This document shows, piece after piece, positions 24,838-35,522 of a stretch of 64,000 nucleotides of DNA (positions are counted from its first letter, which is position 1; each line of letters begins with the position of its first letter). Below the pieces are notes generated by a model, which had not been told where the DNA came from, did no database searches, and was given only the letters and a program-made list of their open reading frames with translations. The stretch is from Eucommia ulmoides (lineage: Eukaryota; Streptophyta; Magnoliopsida; Garryales; Eucommiaceae), in the NCBI GenBank assembly GCA_016647705.1, contig CM028325.1, positions 24,885,566-24,949,565 on the forward strand, in the 5' to 3' direction. The translations under genes were made by a program, and so were the position numbers.

Positions 24838-25541
24838 TGCCTCACAAGTAGTGCTAAGTTTAACATTTTCAACCGGACGATGAGTGTCTCAAATCCTCTA
24901 ACCGTATTCGAGTAATCCTCTCCTCACCTTTTGTTTAGTTATCTTCCAGTCGATCAAAGATGAGTCACGAGCGACACTCAAGTTTCTCAATTTCTCTCCT
25001 GGATCAAATTCTATTTTTTTTTGTGGGACTTAATGGGTCGTCTTTTTACTAAGACTTCTAATAGAAGTTGAGTTTCGCCAACCCACTGAATATGGAAAGA
25101 ATCATCCTTAATTAGGGTTGACAGTTGATCTATCACATTAAGAATACCTACCTTAATTTTGGGATGCGGTAGCCTGGGTACCATGGATGTCTCAATAAAA
25201 TAAAGATTACCTAAATGTATATATGATAGTTGTATCTTATATTTCTCATGATTTTCTACTATGACCTCTTCCGTGTATGTATTCTTGACTCCTACATTTA
25301 CCTATTCATCATTACTTTCATTTCTCACTTGCTTCTCTACCTCACTAAATGGTGACGGTTAAGCCAAACATGGCTCAAGCTTAAGATCATATTGTTTGAG
25401 TTTTTTACATGTTTCGCTTGGTTGTGGTCCTTTCAACATTTCTTCATTTTCACTCTTATGCTCTCGACCACTCGCCTCAATACCCACCTGCTTATCAACC
25501 TTTCTCTCACTCATAAGGATCGTGTTTGATTGAATATAATT
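24838..25541 (-). pseudogene. Gypsy-relic internal segment (3' of gag)
   Basis: On the minus strand, open stretches (e.g. SERKVDKQVGIEASGRE, then GNLYFIETSMVPRLPHPKIK) run towards the GAGGCAACC motif at ~24845, which marks the end of the gag-like region in the related plus-strand element. In-frame stops occur near 25360 and 25300. No enzymatic domain is recognised. Confidence 0.35.
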
Positions 25542-27665
25542 TGTTGACCCATAGATCTACCCAAGAGGAGGGGTGAATTGGGTAGTAACAAAAATTTAAA
25601 CAAATAAATCTTTTAACACAAATTATCAATTTTTCTAATTGATTATTATCTTGTTATGTAGCGAAAATATATTTAGTTAATTGCACACCCAAATAATAGA
25701 AAATAACAAAGCAACACACAACGATTTATCTTGATTTCGTAAGTTACTCTTACCTACGTCCAATCTCCTAAGCTGGACTTTTGCAATCCATGAATCCCTT
25801 GATTTCTTTCCCAGGTAGGAACCAAACAATTCTTTTCGCAGGTTTAGGATTAACGTAATTCTTTTCGCAGGCTCAGTATCAAACATTTACACTCTCATAC
25901 TATTACATTTATTCTTTTCACAGGTTTAGGAATAACCTTATATTTTTTAGGCTAAAGACTAACCTAATTTTATTATAAGAAGAATAAAAACCTAATCATT
26001 TTAAAAGGCTAAAGATTAATATAATCTTTTTCACAAAATAAAGATAAACCCTAATTTTTTTTTCTCAAGTTAAAGATTAACCCTAACTGCCCTAATTAGA
26101 CACATTACCAAATATATCTAATCCACTTAAACTCGTAAATACAAAAGAAATCATGAGTTCTTTCCCACAAGAGCTTATATCAACTCAAAACAATTATGCT
26201 CAATTAATGTCCCGAAAACTATGTGATAGAATCTGCATGAGGTATAAATCTGATTTAATCAATTTAAAGCACATATAATAAATAATCATATTTCTCAAAT
26301 AAAAATCGTTTTAAAAGATTTTCAAGATACTAGATTTGAAAATGATTTTTCTAAAACACTTAATCCAAGTAATCAAATAGATAATCTAAGAAAACTCTTT
26401 AACTAATATGGAAGGATCTCACCAGGATTTCTTGAAAATAAATACGTTGGATTAGTGTAGAACAAAGCTTGGTGATGAAAAAAAAAATCGCGTCTCTATC
26501 AAGAACTCTTTTAATATAACTCTCTTAAAAAAAATACTTTTAATAACAAAGGCCGATTGTTCTTGATTACTTAGTTTGAAAAATGCAGGTCTTTATATAT
26601 AGACTTCTAACTAGACATATAATGCTAGTTTTCAAATTATAAGACTTAAAATATAACTTTAAGACCCTATATATCATATACAATCAAAATAGGTGTACTC
26701 CATTTAAAACTACTCTTAGAAAAGTTCAATTTGGTCCTTAAAACTTTTTAGATTTAAAACACTTAAACATAAAAAGTAGTTTTACGCATTCCATTCAAAG
26801 AATAAATTAATATATGAACTAAATAGATAGGATTTTAGTAATATACAATAGTAAAATATCCAAGTCCCTTAAAAATCTATCTTTCAAACGTTCAAAACAA
26901 TGAGATTTGGATTAAAAAATCAAAATAGTCAGACATTGACTGTCGGCCACAGCTGGTCGACCGACCCTAATTCGGTTAAATGGCCCTACAACGATCACTT
27001 TTCTAACCGCTGCACCACTTCTCGTCGATTGACCGACCCACTGGTCGGTTGACCGATTAGACCAGAGAGGTTTCTTTTCTTTTTTTCTTCATTTCAGCTA
27101 CTAGATTCATTAGTCGACCGACCTATATTGTTGGTTGACCGGATTAGTCAGTAGGTTTACCCTTTTAACTTCCTCAAGCAACTGTTTTCATTAGTTGACC
27201 GACCCATATCATCATTGACCGAATTGATCGGAAAACCCATTATTTTGTGTTAAAAACATTCTTTTAATTAAAAACTTTATCAAAAATATTTTTATGATTT
27301 TTCACTTGATAAAAATTATTTAGGATCTTGAATTTATCACTTCTGACAGTGACACACATAAGATTACTTATTTTAAAGTGTCGCATGTAATCCTAATTGG
27401 GTTATATTAAGAGCATAAGAGTAATGAGTTATTTTACTTAAGAATACAAAAAATCTTCAATGATCCAAAGAATCTTCAACGTCTTCGCTTGCTCTTGAGT
27501 CTTTTGTAAAATATCCTCTTGTAAATCTTCAATGAACGACTTTTTTTTTATTCATTATTTTTCTCACTTAAACACATGGAACTTCTAATTTAAAATAACT
27601 CAATAAATTCATTAGTTCCATAAAATATTAACATTCAATTGTTTATCAAAATATTAGGGTCAATA
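25542..27665. repeat. Interspersed repeat block, termini TGTTGACCC ... GGGTCAATA
   Basis: This AT-rich block splits the minus-strand gag relic. Its ends are short inverted repeats (ttgaccc/gggtcaa), compatible with a solo LTR or a TIR element, but no target duplication is visible. The phrase 'acccaagaggaggggtgaattgggt' near its left end looks like a common plant repeat. At 26955-27235 there is a cluster of 'gtcgaccgacc / ggttgaccga' words spaced ~60-80 bases. The only long open frame (25677-25886, minus) resembles nothing. Confidence 0.45.
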
Positions 27666-28260
27666 GAACCGCCAGGCTCGCTCGTTTCCTTAGTGAAGTG
27701 TTGACCCCCAAGATTGTTACTTGGTTGTGTAGGAAGCTCTCTCTCGTTCTCCTTATTCAAAGCTTTAGTGAATTAACCGATTTGGGCTTCTGGCCTAGTT
27801 AGGGACTAATAACGCAAGTTGACCGTTTGGATTTGGTCTTGAAATCCATCCAAGACTTTAAGAACTCTTTGCATATTGTTGGTCTTTGCATTCTTAGCTT
27901 CTTGGGGAAATGATGATTGGGATTGGGGTTGGTAAAATGGTTGGTAGTAAAAGTACGACCCTAAAGGTTCACTATAATAATGTTGATCCCTCTTATAAGT
28001 ATTTGAACATTGATTATACTCAGTCGGCGAATAATATGGATCAAGGATAAACATTATCATAAAAACATGTGGGATATTGCTGATTGAAAGGACATTGGGT
28101 GGTAAGATGAGTATGACTCTGACATACATTACATGAATAAATGTTAGGTTGCGATCTTGAAGGGTTAGAGTAGTCTAATTTGTTAATTAAAATGGCTAAC
28201 CTCCCAAAGATATCATCAATGGACCCTAGTCCTAGGAAAAAAAAATATGAATTTTATATA
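27666..28260 (-). pseudogene. Gypsy gag fragment with CCHC zinc knuckle
   Basis: On the minus strand near 28130 the sequence reads CNVCQSHTHLTTQC, a CX2CX4HX4C nucleic-acid-binding knuckle, followed downstream by PFNQQYP, a Gln/Tyr/Pro-rich stretch and then VLDGFQDQIQTVN and EAQIG, as in gag C-termini of plant gypsy elements. Several stops (for example between 28030 and 28060, and at ~27805) break the frame. It is a relic; gag would form the particle shell and bind RNA. Confidence 0.6.
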
Positions 28261-29717
28261 TATATATTTTTTATGAAATGGTTGAACAGAATAACCTGAA
28301 TCCTTACTTGAAGATTTGGATTTAAAGGTTAGATCTCGATCAATCCAGAAAAATAAAACTAAAGAAAGAAAACAGATGAATATATATATAAATTGAGAAA
28401 GAAAAATAATAATAGAAATCAACAATTAGTGATGCCGATCCCCGAAGCAAAAAATTTATTGCTAAAAAATAATACCCTTAATTGGTACCACGATACTGAT
28501 GTAATATAATGTTTAAATAGGGTGTTGAACCACAGGGATCGATTTTAAATTATTTTTCTTTCCTTAATGAGAACGAATTTTGATTTTAAGTTTTAGGCTT
28601 TTAATGCAAGAAAAATAAATACTAAATCTACAAAAATGAAAATAGAGAACCGGGTTAAGAATTATGGGTTTTGTATTTAGAGAATTATGTTGTTTTTACA
28701 TTTTCTCTTTAACTCAGATTTGTGCAAACAAATGTTCCTAACTACAAGTCAAAACTACTCAGAAAGATCAGATTGATTATTCACCGGCATGATTTATCTT
28801 CGGTATTTAATTCATATGTTACACTAATCTAGGGTGAATCAAAATCTAGGCATAAATCATCCAATCCAATAATCAATCTCAAAAAATTTGATTATATGAC
28901 CGTTAGTTCTAGACCACAGGTATAACGTTCTAGATGTAATCGAATCTAAATCAAAATCTCTATAAGAATACTTTGAATATAAATCCAATCACAATGAAAC
29001 CGAATCAAGAATGATATTCCTAGTCATATAATTGTGTACACATAATTTGAAATTAAATAAAAATACACAATATTACATAAACACAAAAATACTTTACCAC
29101 AATTTTAACCTAGTTGAAGGAATATTAGCTGCTCATTGTAGTGTGGAACGACGATTTCTCAAATATAATTCTAAAATTGCCATCTCCATCTTGCTCTTAG
29201 GATCCTTGGCCTTCTTCCTTCCAGAAACGGTGAAAATCATGTATTTTTGAATGAATAATAGCTCTCCCATTTATAATCTTTGAGAATGACAAAATGGGTA
29301 CTATGAAAATTTTAAAACGCGGTTACTGTTCATGCACACGTGGTTAATGTTTATTCGCAAGGGGTCACTGTTCACCGTTGGTAGAACCGCGTACTGTTCA
29401 TATGTATTACACTATTTACGCGTTCTGCACTATTTACATATACAACATTATTCACATGTATGTCGTTGTTCACGCGTATAATACTATTTACATGTTGAAA
29501 ATACTAATACCCATGTTTGCTCCATCTCCCAACAGGCATTGCTTCTTGGAAATTATTTAATTCAAGAACGATAATGTATTTTTAGGTTGATGCTTCAAAT
29601 CTACAAAAATAAAAAAATAAAAATCAATTACCGTAATTTAATTAATAAAATAATTCATTTTAATAAACCTGTTTTTTTTACATTTTAATACGAAAATATA
29701 ATTTGATAATTTACATA

Positions 29718-29754
29718 GAAGACAGTACATTCACTCTATTGGTGTACTGTCTTC
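29718..29754. repeat. Perfect 12-bp inverted repeat (hairpin)
   Basis: GAAGACAGTACA at 29718-29729 and TGTACTGTCTTC at 29743-29754 are perfect complements around a 13-nt loop. The left arm belongs to a longer direct repeat ('tttgataatttacatagaag' plus 'acagta') found again at ~30361-30386. Function unknown; possibly the end of an unidentified element. Confidence 0.85.
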
Positions 29755-31275
29755 ATAATCTAAAAATAATTTATGGGTCAAGTATATTTATCAAATACCA
29801 CTTTTCAAAATATAATATAATCACATAATGAGCGGTTGCAAAATTCCATGAATATCATTATGATAAAATAATTTAATTGAAGTCAATTGGATATAAATCA
29901 ATAAATCAAATCACCATTATATAATAAATTACCCGAAATATACTTTTCTACTAGTCATAAGATCGTTTTACCTAACGATCGGGAGTTATAGTAATACCGT
30001 AACCTGTACAACTGTGCAATCTAAGGTTGCTATCAATACTAGGACCATTCAATATCTCCAATATTAGGAGCAACATAATGGTATAAATAACCATATTAAC
30101 AACATAATCAACTACCTGCAGGATTTACCCTCCTATCAGGTCTCAACACAATATATCAATATTACGTCCTACATGACATACCCTCCTGTAAGGACTAACC
30201 ACATCTCGCAGGACATGTCCTCCTAACGAAACGACTATGACATAGCAGGATAATAAAAATTGCTTTTTACCTTTAAAATTTTACTTGATACATTAATTGT
30301 CGTAAAACCGTCCATTTTTGTCAAAAAAAAATTTTCCCATAATTTAATATGAAAATAAAATTTGATAATTTACATAGAAGACAGTAAATACCTTTTAAAC
30401 CGATTCTTTCAATAACTTATTCTATGGTCCACGACTAACACAATACTCATAAAGTTTTTCTTAACTTCATATAGGTAAGTTGCATTAATCAAACATCATC
30501 TAAGATATTAATATATTCAAATTGAAACTGTAGAGACTAAACTGAAATAATGGTAACAACACATGGGTGCAAAGTGTCATCCCACCAAAGAGATAACGGA
30601 GATGTCAATATATGCAAATATGGACCAAACAATTAAATAAATAATGGAATTCAAATTGGGTAGGCATGGATTTAGAACACCTAATAAAGATTCTATTGCA
30701 CAATCATTTAATTCAAATCAAATTATGCAAGTAAAACATCAGGAGAAAAATAATGCGAATTTCAGTCTTATAATACCACTTTTCACATAATTTTTTTTTT
30801 TAAAAAAAATTATCCTATAATCCACAATACTCACGTGGAACCAAAACTCATCAGCACACAAATGATGATAATCTTTTATCAGTACCCAGTAAACAAGGTG
30901 TTACAGATGACATGTTGTGGTCATTAGTCTAATATTAATTTATAATCACATATAGTTAAAACCATGCATACTTTAGTTGAATTTTATTACGCAAGGGTAT
31001 TCTAGTTGTGATGTTTCACTAACATAGTATAACATATTATAATTTAAAATGTGCAAATTTATGTGATTTGATATTAGTAATTAACAAAACTAAAGCACAT
31101 GTCATTCAAGATTAATTATAATAGTTTCAAAGCACATCACAAACAAATATAAAGTTTTCCATATCAATTTTTTTTTTTTTTAAATTAATGAGTTATACAA
31201 AAACTATTATTTTTAAATATTACTTCATTTATTATAAGTAATGGGAACTATAACCCAAGTCTAGGGTGGTCGTAA
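29755..31275 (-). other. Probable untranslated internal region of a retrotransposon, no gene
   Basis: This AT-rich stretch lies downstream (on the minus strand) of an LTR and primer-binding site. At 30110-30245 it holds irregular repeats of 'cctgcagg/ttaccctcctatcagg' type. No gag or pol similarity is seen, so the element is truncated or its coding part is gone. Confidence 0.4.
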
Positions 31276-31295
31276 CCCTTACTCTGATACCACTC

Positions 31296-32412
31296 TGTAA
31301 TGACCCGATTTTTCAGGGCCGCCACGCGGTTTCTCCCCTTAGAGAATTAACACTAAAATCAAATATCCAATATTTCATCTCATATATATCAGAGAAATTT
31401 TAAAATTTTACGGCGATAATTATAATTATTGAATTTTCGAGTCGATTTTATAACAGTAAATAATAAGTACAATTATGATAATACGACGACAATAATTGCA
31501 CTTAATTTATCGAATCAATTTTTACAACGGTAAATAATAACTACAATTATTACAAATATAAATTCTAATATAACTCTTGGCGCAGTTTCATTCTCCTCGA
31601 CTCTACAATTAAACACGTAAGGTTGTGAGCCAACGCGTAATAGAATTTCAATCCCTCTAATACATGTATCTAATCAAACCCCAAATAAACATATAAACAT
31701 GTATCTCACAAAATTTTCACATAATACATATTCACAAATATTTTATGAAAAACAAAAATTATAACAGTAATAGCGTAAATTACACAATACGTGAAAAGAT
31801 TATATATATATTAAAAGAGTTAGAAATTCTACCTGAAATTTACGGAGAATAATTAATTGAGATTTTTTTTTTCTCTTCCCCATTTGCCTCTTCTCTCAAT
31901 CTTGAGTGTGATTTTTCTATCCCAAAACAGGCAACTCCCTCTCACTTTCTTGGTTAACACACAAACATACAAACATTTATACATATAAGAAAATATAATT
32001 ATCATAACGGTTTCTTTTATTCTATTTTAATACATATATACATATGAGATGTGTGGCCGAAAGTTTTCCTCTTTTTGTTTGTTTTTTCTTTAATTCATGG
32101 TTACAAACCGGTTACTTAACAATTGAGATTTTAAAATTATATTTAACACCCCTATTATAAAGTAATTCATATTAAATCCAATAATTACACTTATCTTCCC
32201 CAAAATTATCAAATATTATTTATTATAAATTTTTATGAAATACAAAACAATCCAAAAATATTAAGATAATATTTTTAAAAATATAAATTTAACATTTAAC
32301 TCCAAAAATTATCAAGTATATATTTATACTACAAATTTACAAAACCATCCCCAAAGATATTAAACTTATATAAAATATTATTTTTGAAAATATGAATTCC
32401 CGGGATATTACA
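31296..32412 (-). mobile_element. LTR of a minus-strand gypsy-like element, with adjacent primer-binding site
   Basis: On the minus strand it begins TGTAATATCCCGGG at 32412 and ends CGGGTCATTACA at 31296: TG...CA ends with a short inverted terminal match. Directly beyond, at 31292-31276, is TGGTATCAGAGTAAGGG, matching the initiator-Met tRNA primer site. This defines it as a 5' LTR with the start of an internal region rather than a solo LTR. TATAAATG near 31975 (minus) may be its promoter. I see no partner LTR in the window. Confidence 0.75.
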
Positions 32413-32695
32413 TAATCAAAATAGATAAAAAAAATTAAAATACATTAGGATAATTGAAAGACGAATGCATGCCCTCCACCCGGTTATTTATCATTAGTAT
32501 TTTAATTTAAATTATTTTTCTATTTTTAATTAAAAATTCCAATTCAACAAAATATTAAGATAAAATTTAATAATTACAACCCAATTCTTGTGATTTGACA
32601 CCCGTACTTAAGCACGCTACACTGCAATATTTTACGCTTAAATTGGATATTAAATTTGAGCGCTCAATTACTTCCAAACTTATCCAATTAATGTA

Positions 32696-32923
32696 ATGAC
32701 TTCCTATCTGTTAAGAGCAGTGATGTACCTACCTGATTCCTTAGGAAGATTAATGAGGTGGCCAGTGGAGATTAGAGATTTTGATATCAAATTTGTTCCA
32801 AGAACTGTAATAAAATTCCAGGCTTTGGCTGACTTTCTAGTAGAACTAACCTCCAGAGGAGAGGTGGACGACCCAACTACCTCACAATCGAGTTTGAATA
32901 TGTGGAACCTTTGGGTTGATAAA
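32696..32923 (+). pseudogene. Gypsy pol fragment (RT/RNase H junction), left half
   Basis: The translation contains GRLMRWPVEIRDFDIKFVPR and IKFQALADFLVELT, then LWVDK, characteristic of the end of reverse transcriptase and start of RNase H in plant Ty3/gypsy elements (WxLYVDG). It is cut off at 32923 by the LTR element that begins there; the right half continues at 38464. Confidence 0.8.
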
Positions 32924-34368
32924 TGATAGGTGTAATTTATCTATTTATTTTCAAGTCGATTTTGATAGTTTTTGAGTATTTTTATAGCATTTTAATATAT
33001 TTTTATTTGTTTTGTTACAAATCAGGTATTTGGGGTGAAAAAAAATGAAAACGGTCCATAAACGAGCAAGTTGGTGGAAGAACGGTGGAGAAAAAGAGCA
33101 AAAAAATCAATATTCAAAACTTGCATCCAGTGCTGCAGTGATGAAACCACCGCTGCAGCGGTCAAAATGCAGAGAGTTGTTGAATTCTCCACTGCTGCAA
33201 CAGTGAAACCACCGCTGCAGCGGTCAAAATGCAGAGAGTTGCTGAATTCTCCACTGTTGTAGCGGTCAAAATACAGAGAGTTACTAAATTCTCCACCGCT
33301 GCAGCGGTCATCCGGCCGAAGGCTGTTGACTTCCCCACCGCTGCAGCGGTTTGACACTAGATCTTTTAGGATATTTTAAGATATTTTGGATCCTATATAT
33401 ATCCCTTCTTCTCCCCTAAACACTTGAAATGTTTTTTGGGAGTGTCTTGATAGCTCCAAGGCCTATCAACCAAGAGAAAATCACAAAGCCAAGAAGGAGG
33501 AAACGATCTCGGAGTTGTTTTAGCGTTGGTTCTTCGGATAACGGCTAGTCTCCTCGTTACTCTCTTTTATTCTTAGTTTGGTTGATTGTTTTGTATATGT
33601 TTAGCTTGCATTTTGTTGTATATGTTGTTACGGCCATGAAAAACTAAACATATATTGTCTAGGGCTTGATTGACTTCATGAAAATGTTGTTTGAATAAAT
33701 CAATGTTTCGTTAATGGTTGTTCATGTTTATCCGATTGTGTTTACCGTTTTATTATAATCTTGATATGTTTGTTATGGTATTTGGGTTGATTTTGAGAAT
33801 ACGGGATTTGACACTCGGGAGAGATAATCTCGGATTCGGACTAAGGTTTAAACATAACGTGACGATCTAATGACCTGGGAAGGAGTTAGAAAGTATGCAA
33901 TCTGTGAGGTTGGGACGAGACTCATGTAACCAAGTGTCGTATAGACGCTCGAGGGGGACTTCAGCGTTGAAGCGAAATCACATATTCATTCACTTTACAC
34001 TCGGGAGAGGTAATCAGTGAGATTTTGATACCTAAATTGTCGGATAATGTGAATGCCATTAATGTAAACTAGATTGAATTGAACGCGTTTAAATGAACGA
34101 AGTTAATCCCTAGACAATTTACTACTTTAAACGTAAATATTAGTATATTAGATTAATTAGTTTAATTAGTTAATTAATTTAGTATATTAATTATATTAAC
34201 AAAAATATAAATTTGAGTCACCTAGATAAAGTTAAGTTATGACAATCGCGGTACTTAGTGACGATCTAATCTGATCCATGTGGATATGACAACCCTTACT
34301 CTTCTCATTCTACTAAAACTTGACCCGTACACTTGCGGTGAAAGTAACGCCGTAATATTCCGCTACTA
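32924..34368 (+). repeat. 5' LTR of the non-autonomous gypsy element (1445 bp)
   Basis: It starts TGATAGGTGTAATTTATC; its end CTACTA is a changed CTACCA when compared with the 3' LTR. A TATA-like 'cctatatatat' lies near 33392. It holds more palindromic repeat units than the 3' LTR, which explains most of its ~90-bp greater length. Confidence 0.88.
33127..33352. repeat. Array of GC-rich palindromes (ACCGCTGCAGCGGT units) in the LTR
   Basis: The 14-bp perfect palindrome ACCGCTGCAGCGGT recurs three times (from about 33152, 33210 and 33296; at the last repeat near 33338 also), mixed with decayed copies such as ACTGCTGCAACAGT. The units are separated by 'caaaatgcagagagttg(c/t)tgaattctcc', giving a ~60-bp repeat. 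The 3' LTR (37312-37455) has fewer and more decayed units, and the solo LTRs carry CGCCGCGGCG variants. Confidence 0.85.
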
Positions 34369-34374
34369 AGTTTT

Positions 34375-34394
34375 TGGCGCCGTTGCCGAGGATT
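34375..34394 (+). other. Primer-binding site of the gypsy-like element
   Basis: TGGCGCCGTTGCCGAGGATT lies 6 bases after the 5' LTR. This is the recognised primer-site type of plant Athila/Tat gypsy elements (reported as tRNA-Asp-like), where a tRNA 3' end primes minus-strand DNA synthesis. Confidence 0.7.
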
Positions 34395-34507
34395 GGTTTT
34401 TAGGTTGTTGTTAACATTGTGAGTAAGTAAATTGATTTTAATTTAGGCATTTATTTTATTTATAATTTTTTCTTTGTAGTTTTGTTTCTCTTGCAAGGTA
34501 CTTAAAG

Positions 34508-35341
34508 ATGTTAGATCAACAAGTGCTTTTGCATTTATTTCAACGAGATTCCGAGCTGTTTTATTGTGCTTGGGATCGATACAAGGAGTTGTTATTCCGG
34601 TTCCCCAATCATCGTTTCCCGAGGGAGTGTCAACTACTGAACTTCCTCGACGGGTTATTAGCCGCAACCAGAACATGGGTGGAAAGAGAAAACGGTACCA
34701 CCTCTTTTGACTAACCAACCGCAGATGAAGTCTATTGGTTGTTAGAAGACATGGCCGAGTTTGAGTTTTGGAGTTGGAATTATTCAACAAGCTACCAACG
34801 CTTGAGGGATAGTTTTACCATTTCGGAGCCATGGATTGACACCCCGGACCAACATGTAGAGTCTTCTCCCTCCTTGGAAAATATGTTCATCGAATTTATG
34901 AGGGAGAGCCAAGTGTTTTGGAGGGAAACGAATGATCGACTTAATGAGCATGAGGTTCATCTTGACACTATTGAGACAACCTGTGCTAAAATTGATGAGA
35001 CCGTCAAGTCTCTTGAGACTCAAATCGGTCATCTTCTTTGTTTCATTGAGGTCAAGTCTGAAGCAGTAGCATTAAGAGACGAACAAGCCACATTTATTTG
35101 TGAAAGCCACCGGGAGGAACCGGATACGAGCGGAAGGAGCTTGGGTGAGTTCAATGATGATTATTCGAATGAGATAGGAACCCAAGCATGGATCAACGAT
35201 TGTGATTCTTCACCATTGGAGATCTACATTGTGATGCCACCATCCAAGACGATAATATCTACAAGGATCCGATATGGCTCACTTGTCCTTTGCCGCCATT
35301 TGCAATGTTCTTTCATGCCCACCAAGTACATGATTCGGTGA
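34508..35341 (+). pseudogene. Gag-like ORF of the non-autonomous gypsy element, one stop
   Basis: A single frame runs from 34508 to 35341, interrupted only by TAA at 34712-34714. Near the N-terminus ELFYCAWDRYKELLFRFPNH matches the gag motif of Athila-type elements (xxFYxAWERFKxLLxxCPHH), and ~34720-34760 reads PTADEVYWLLEDMAEFE, a conserved continuation. A likely coiled coil follows (LDTIETTCAKIDETVKSLE). No zinc knuckle or protease follows; the frame ends at 35341. Gag-like identity is fair; a function is not demonstrable, since the stop would shorten it to ~68 residues. Confidence 0.65.
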
Positions 35342-35504
35342 AGTCTTGTTGAAATCTCAAGCCGATCAGAGCCAAATCTCGCCAAGCTTGAGGGCGTTTA
35401 AAACCATGACCCATATGTGGTGTTGTACGACACTTACTATGGATGAAAGTTGCTCTTGACGAGCACTTCTCCATATCAAGCCAAGGACTATAAACCAAGC
35501 ACTT

Positions 35505-35522
35505 CTTGGGAGGCAACCCAAG
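35505..35522. repeat. Hairpin CTTGGG-aggcaa-CCCAAG in the gypsy element
   Basis: A perfect 6-bp stem with a 6-nt loop, ~165 bases after the gag-like frame. A related motif lies in the minus-strand gypsy relic (24838-24850), so it is conserved between two separate elements here. Its role is unknown; a structural RNA element is a guess. Confidence 0.7.

Larger units (their letters stand above)
24628..29600 (-). mobile_element. Minus-strand gypsy-like retrotransposon relic
   Basis: Reading the minus strand there is an LTR/leader-like segment (~29580-28440) with a TATA-like TATAAATG near 29272. A primer-site-like junction (GCTTCGGGGATCGG, ~28435-28455) follows, then a gag fragment (28260-27670), an inserted block (27665-25542), more gag-like or spacer sequence (25541-24860), and the motif GTGAGGCAACCT at ~24838-24850. 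That motif matches GGGAGGCAACCC in the plus-strand element at 35508. This order is that of a gypsy element without pol. The ends are not defined, and the 5' LTR zone around 29330-29480 has repeated 'ctgttcac/actatttac' words. Confidence 0.5.

Noticed and set aside
25542..27665. Possible solo LTR with TGTTGACCC...GGGTCAATA ends
   Set aside because: No 5-bp target duplication could be found, and the right end lacks a clean CA. Kept only as a repeat block with uncertain class.
29330..29480. Repeated ctgttcac/actatttac words considered as a CRISPR-like or regulatory array
   Set aside because: Units are short, irregular and degenerate in a plant LTR-like region; CRISPR is not expected in a plant nuclear genome.
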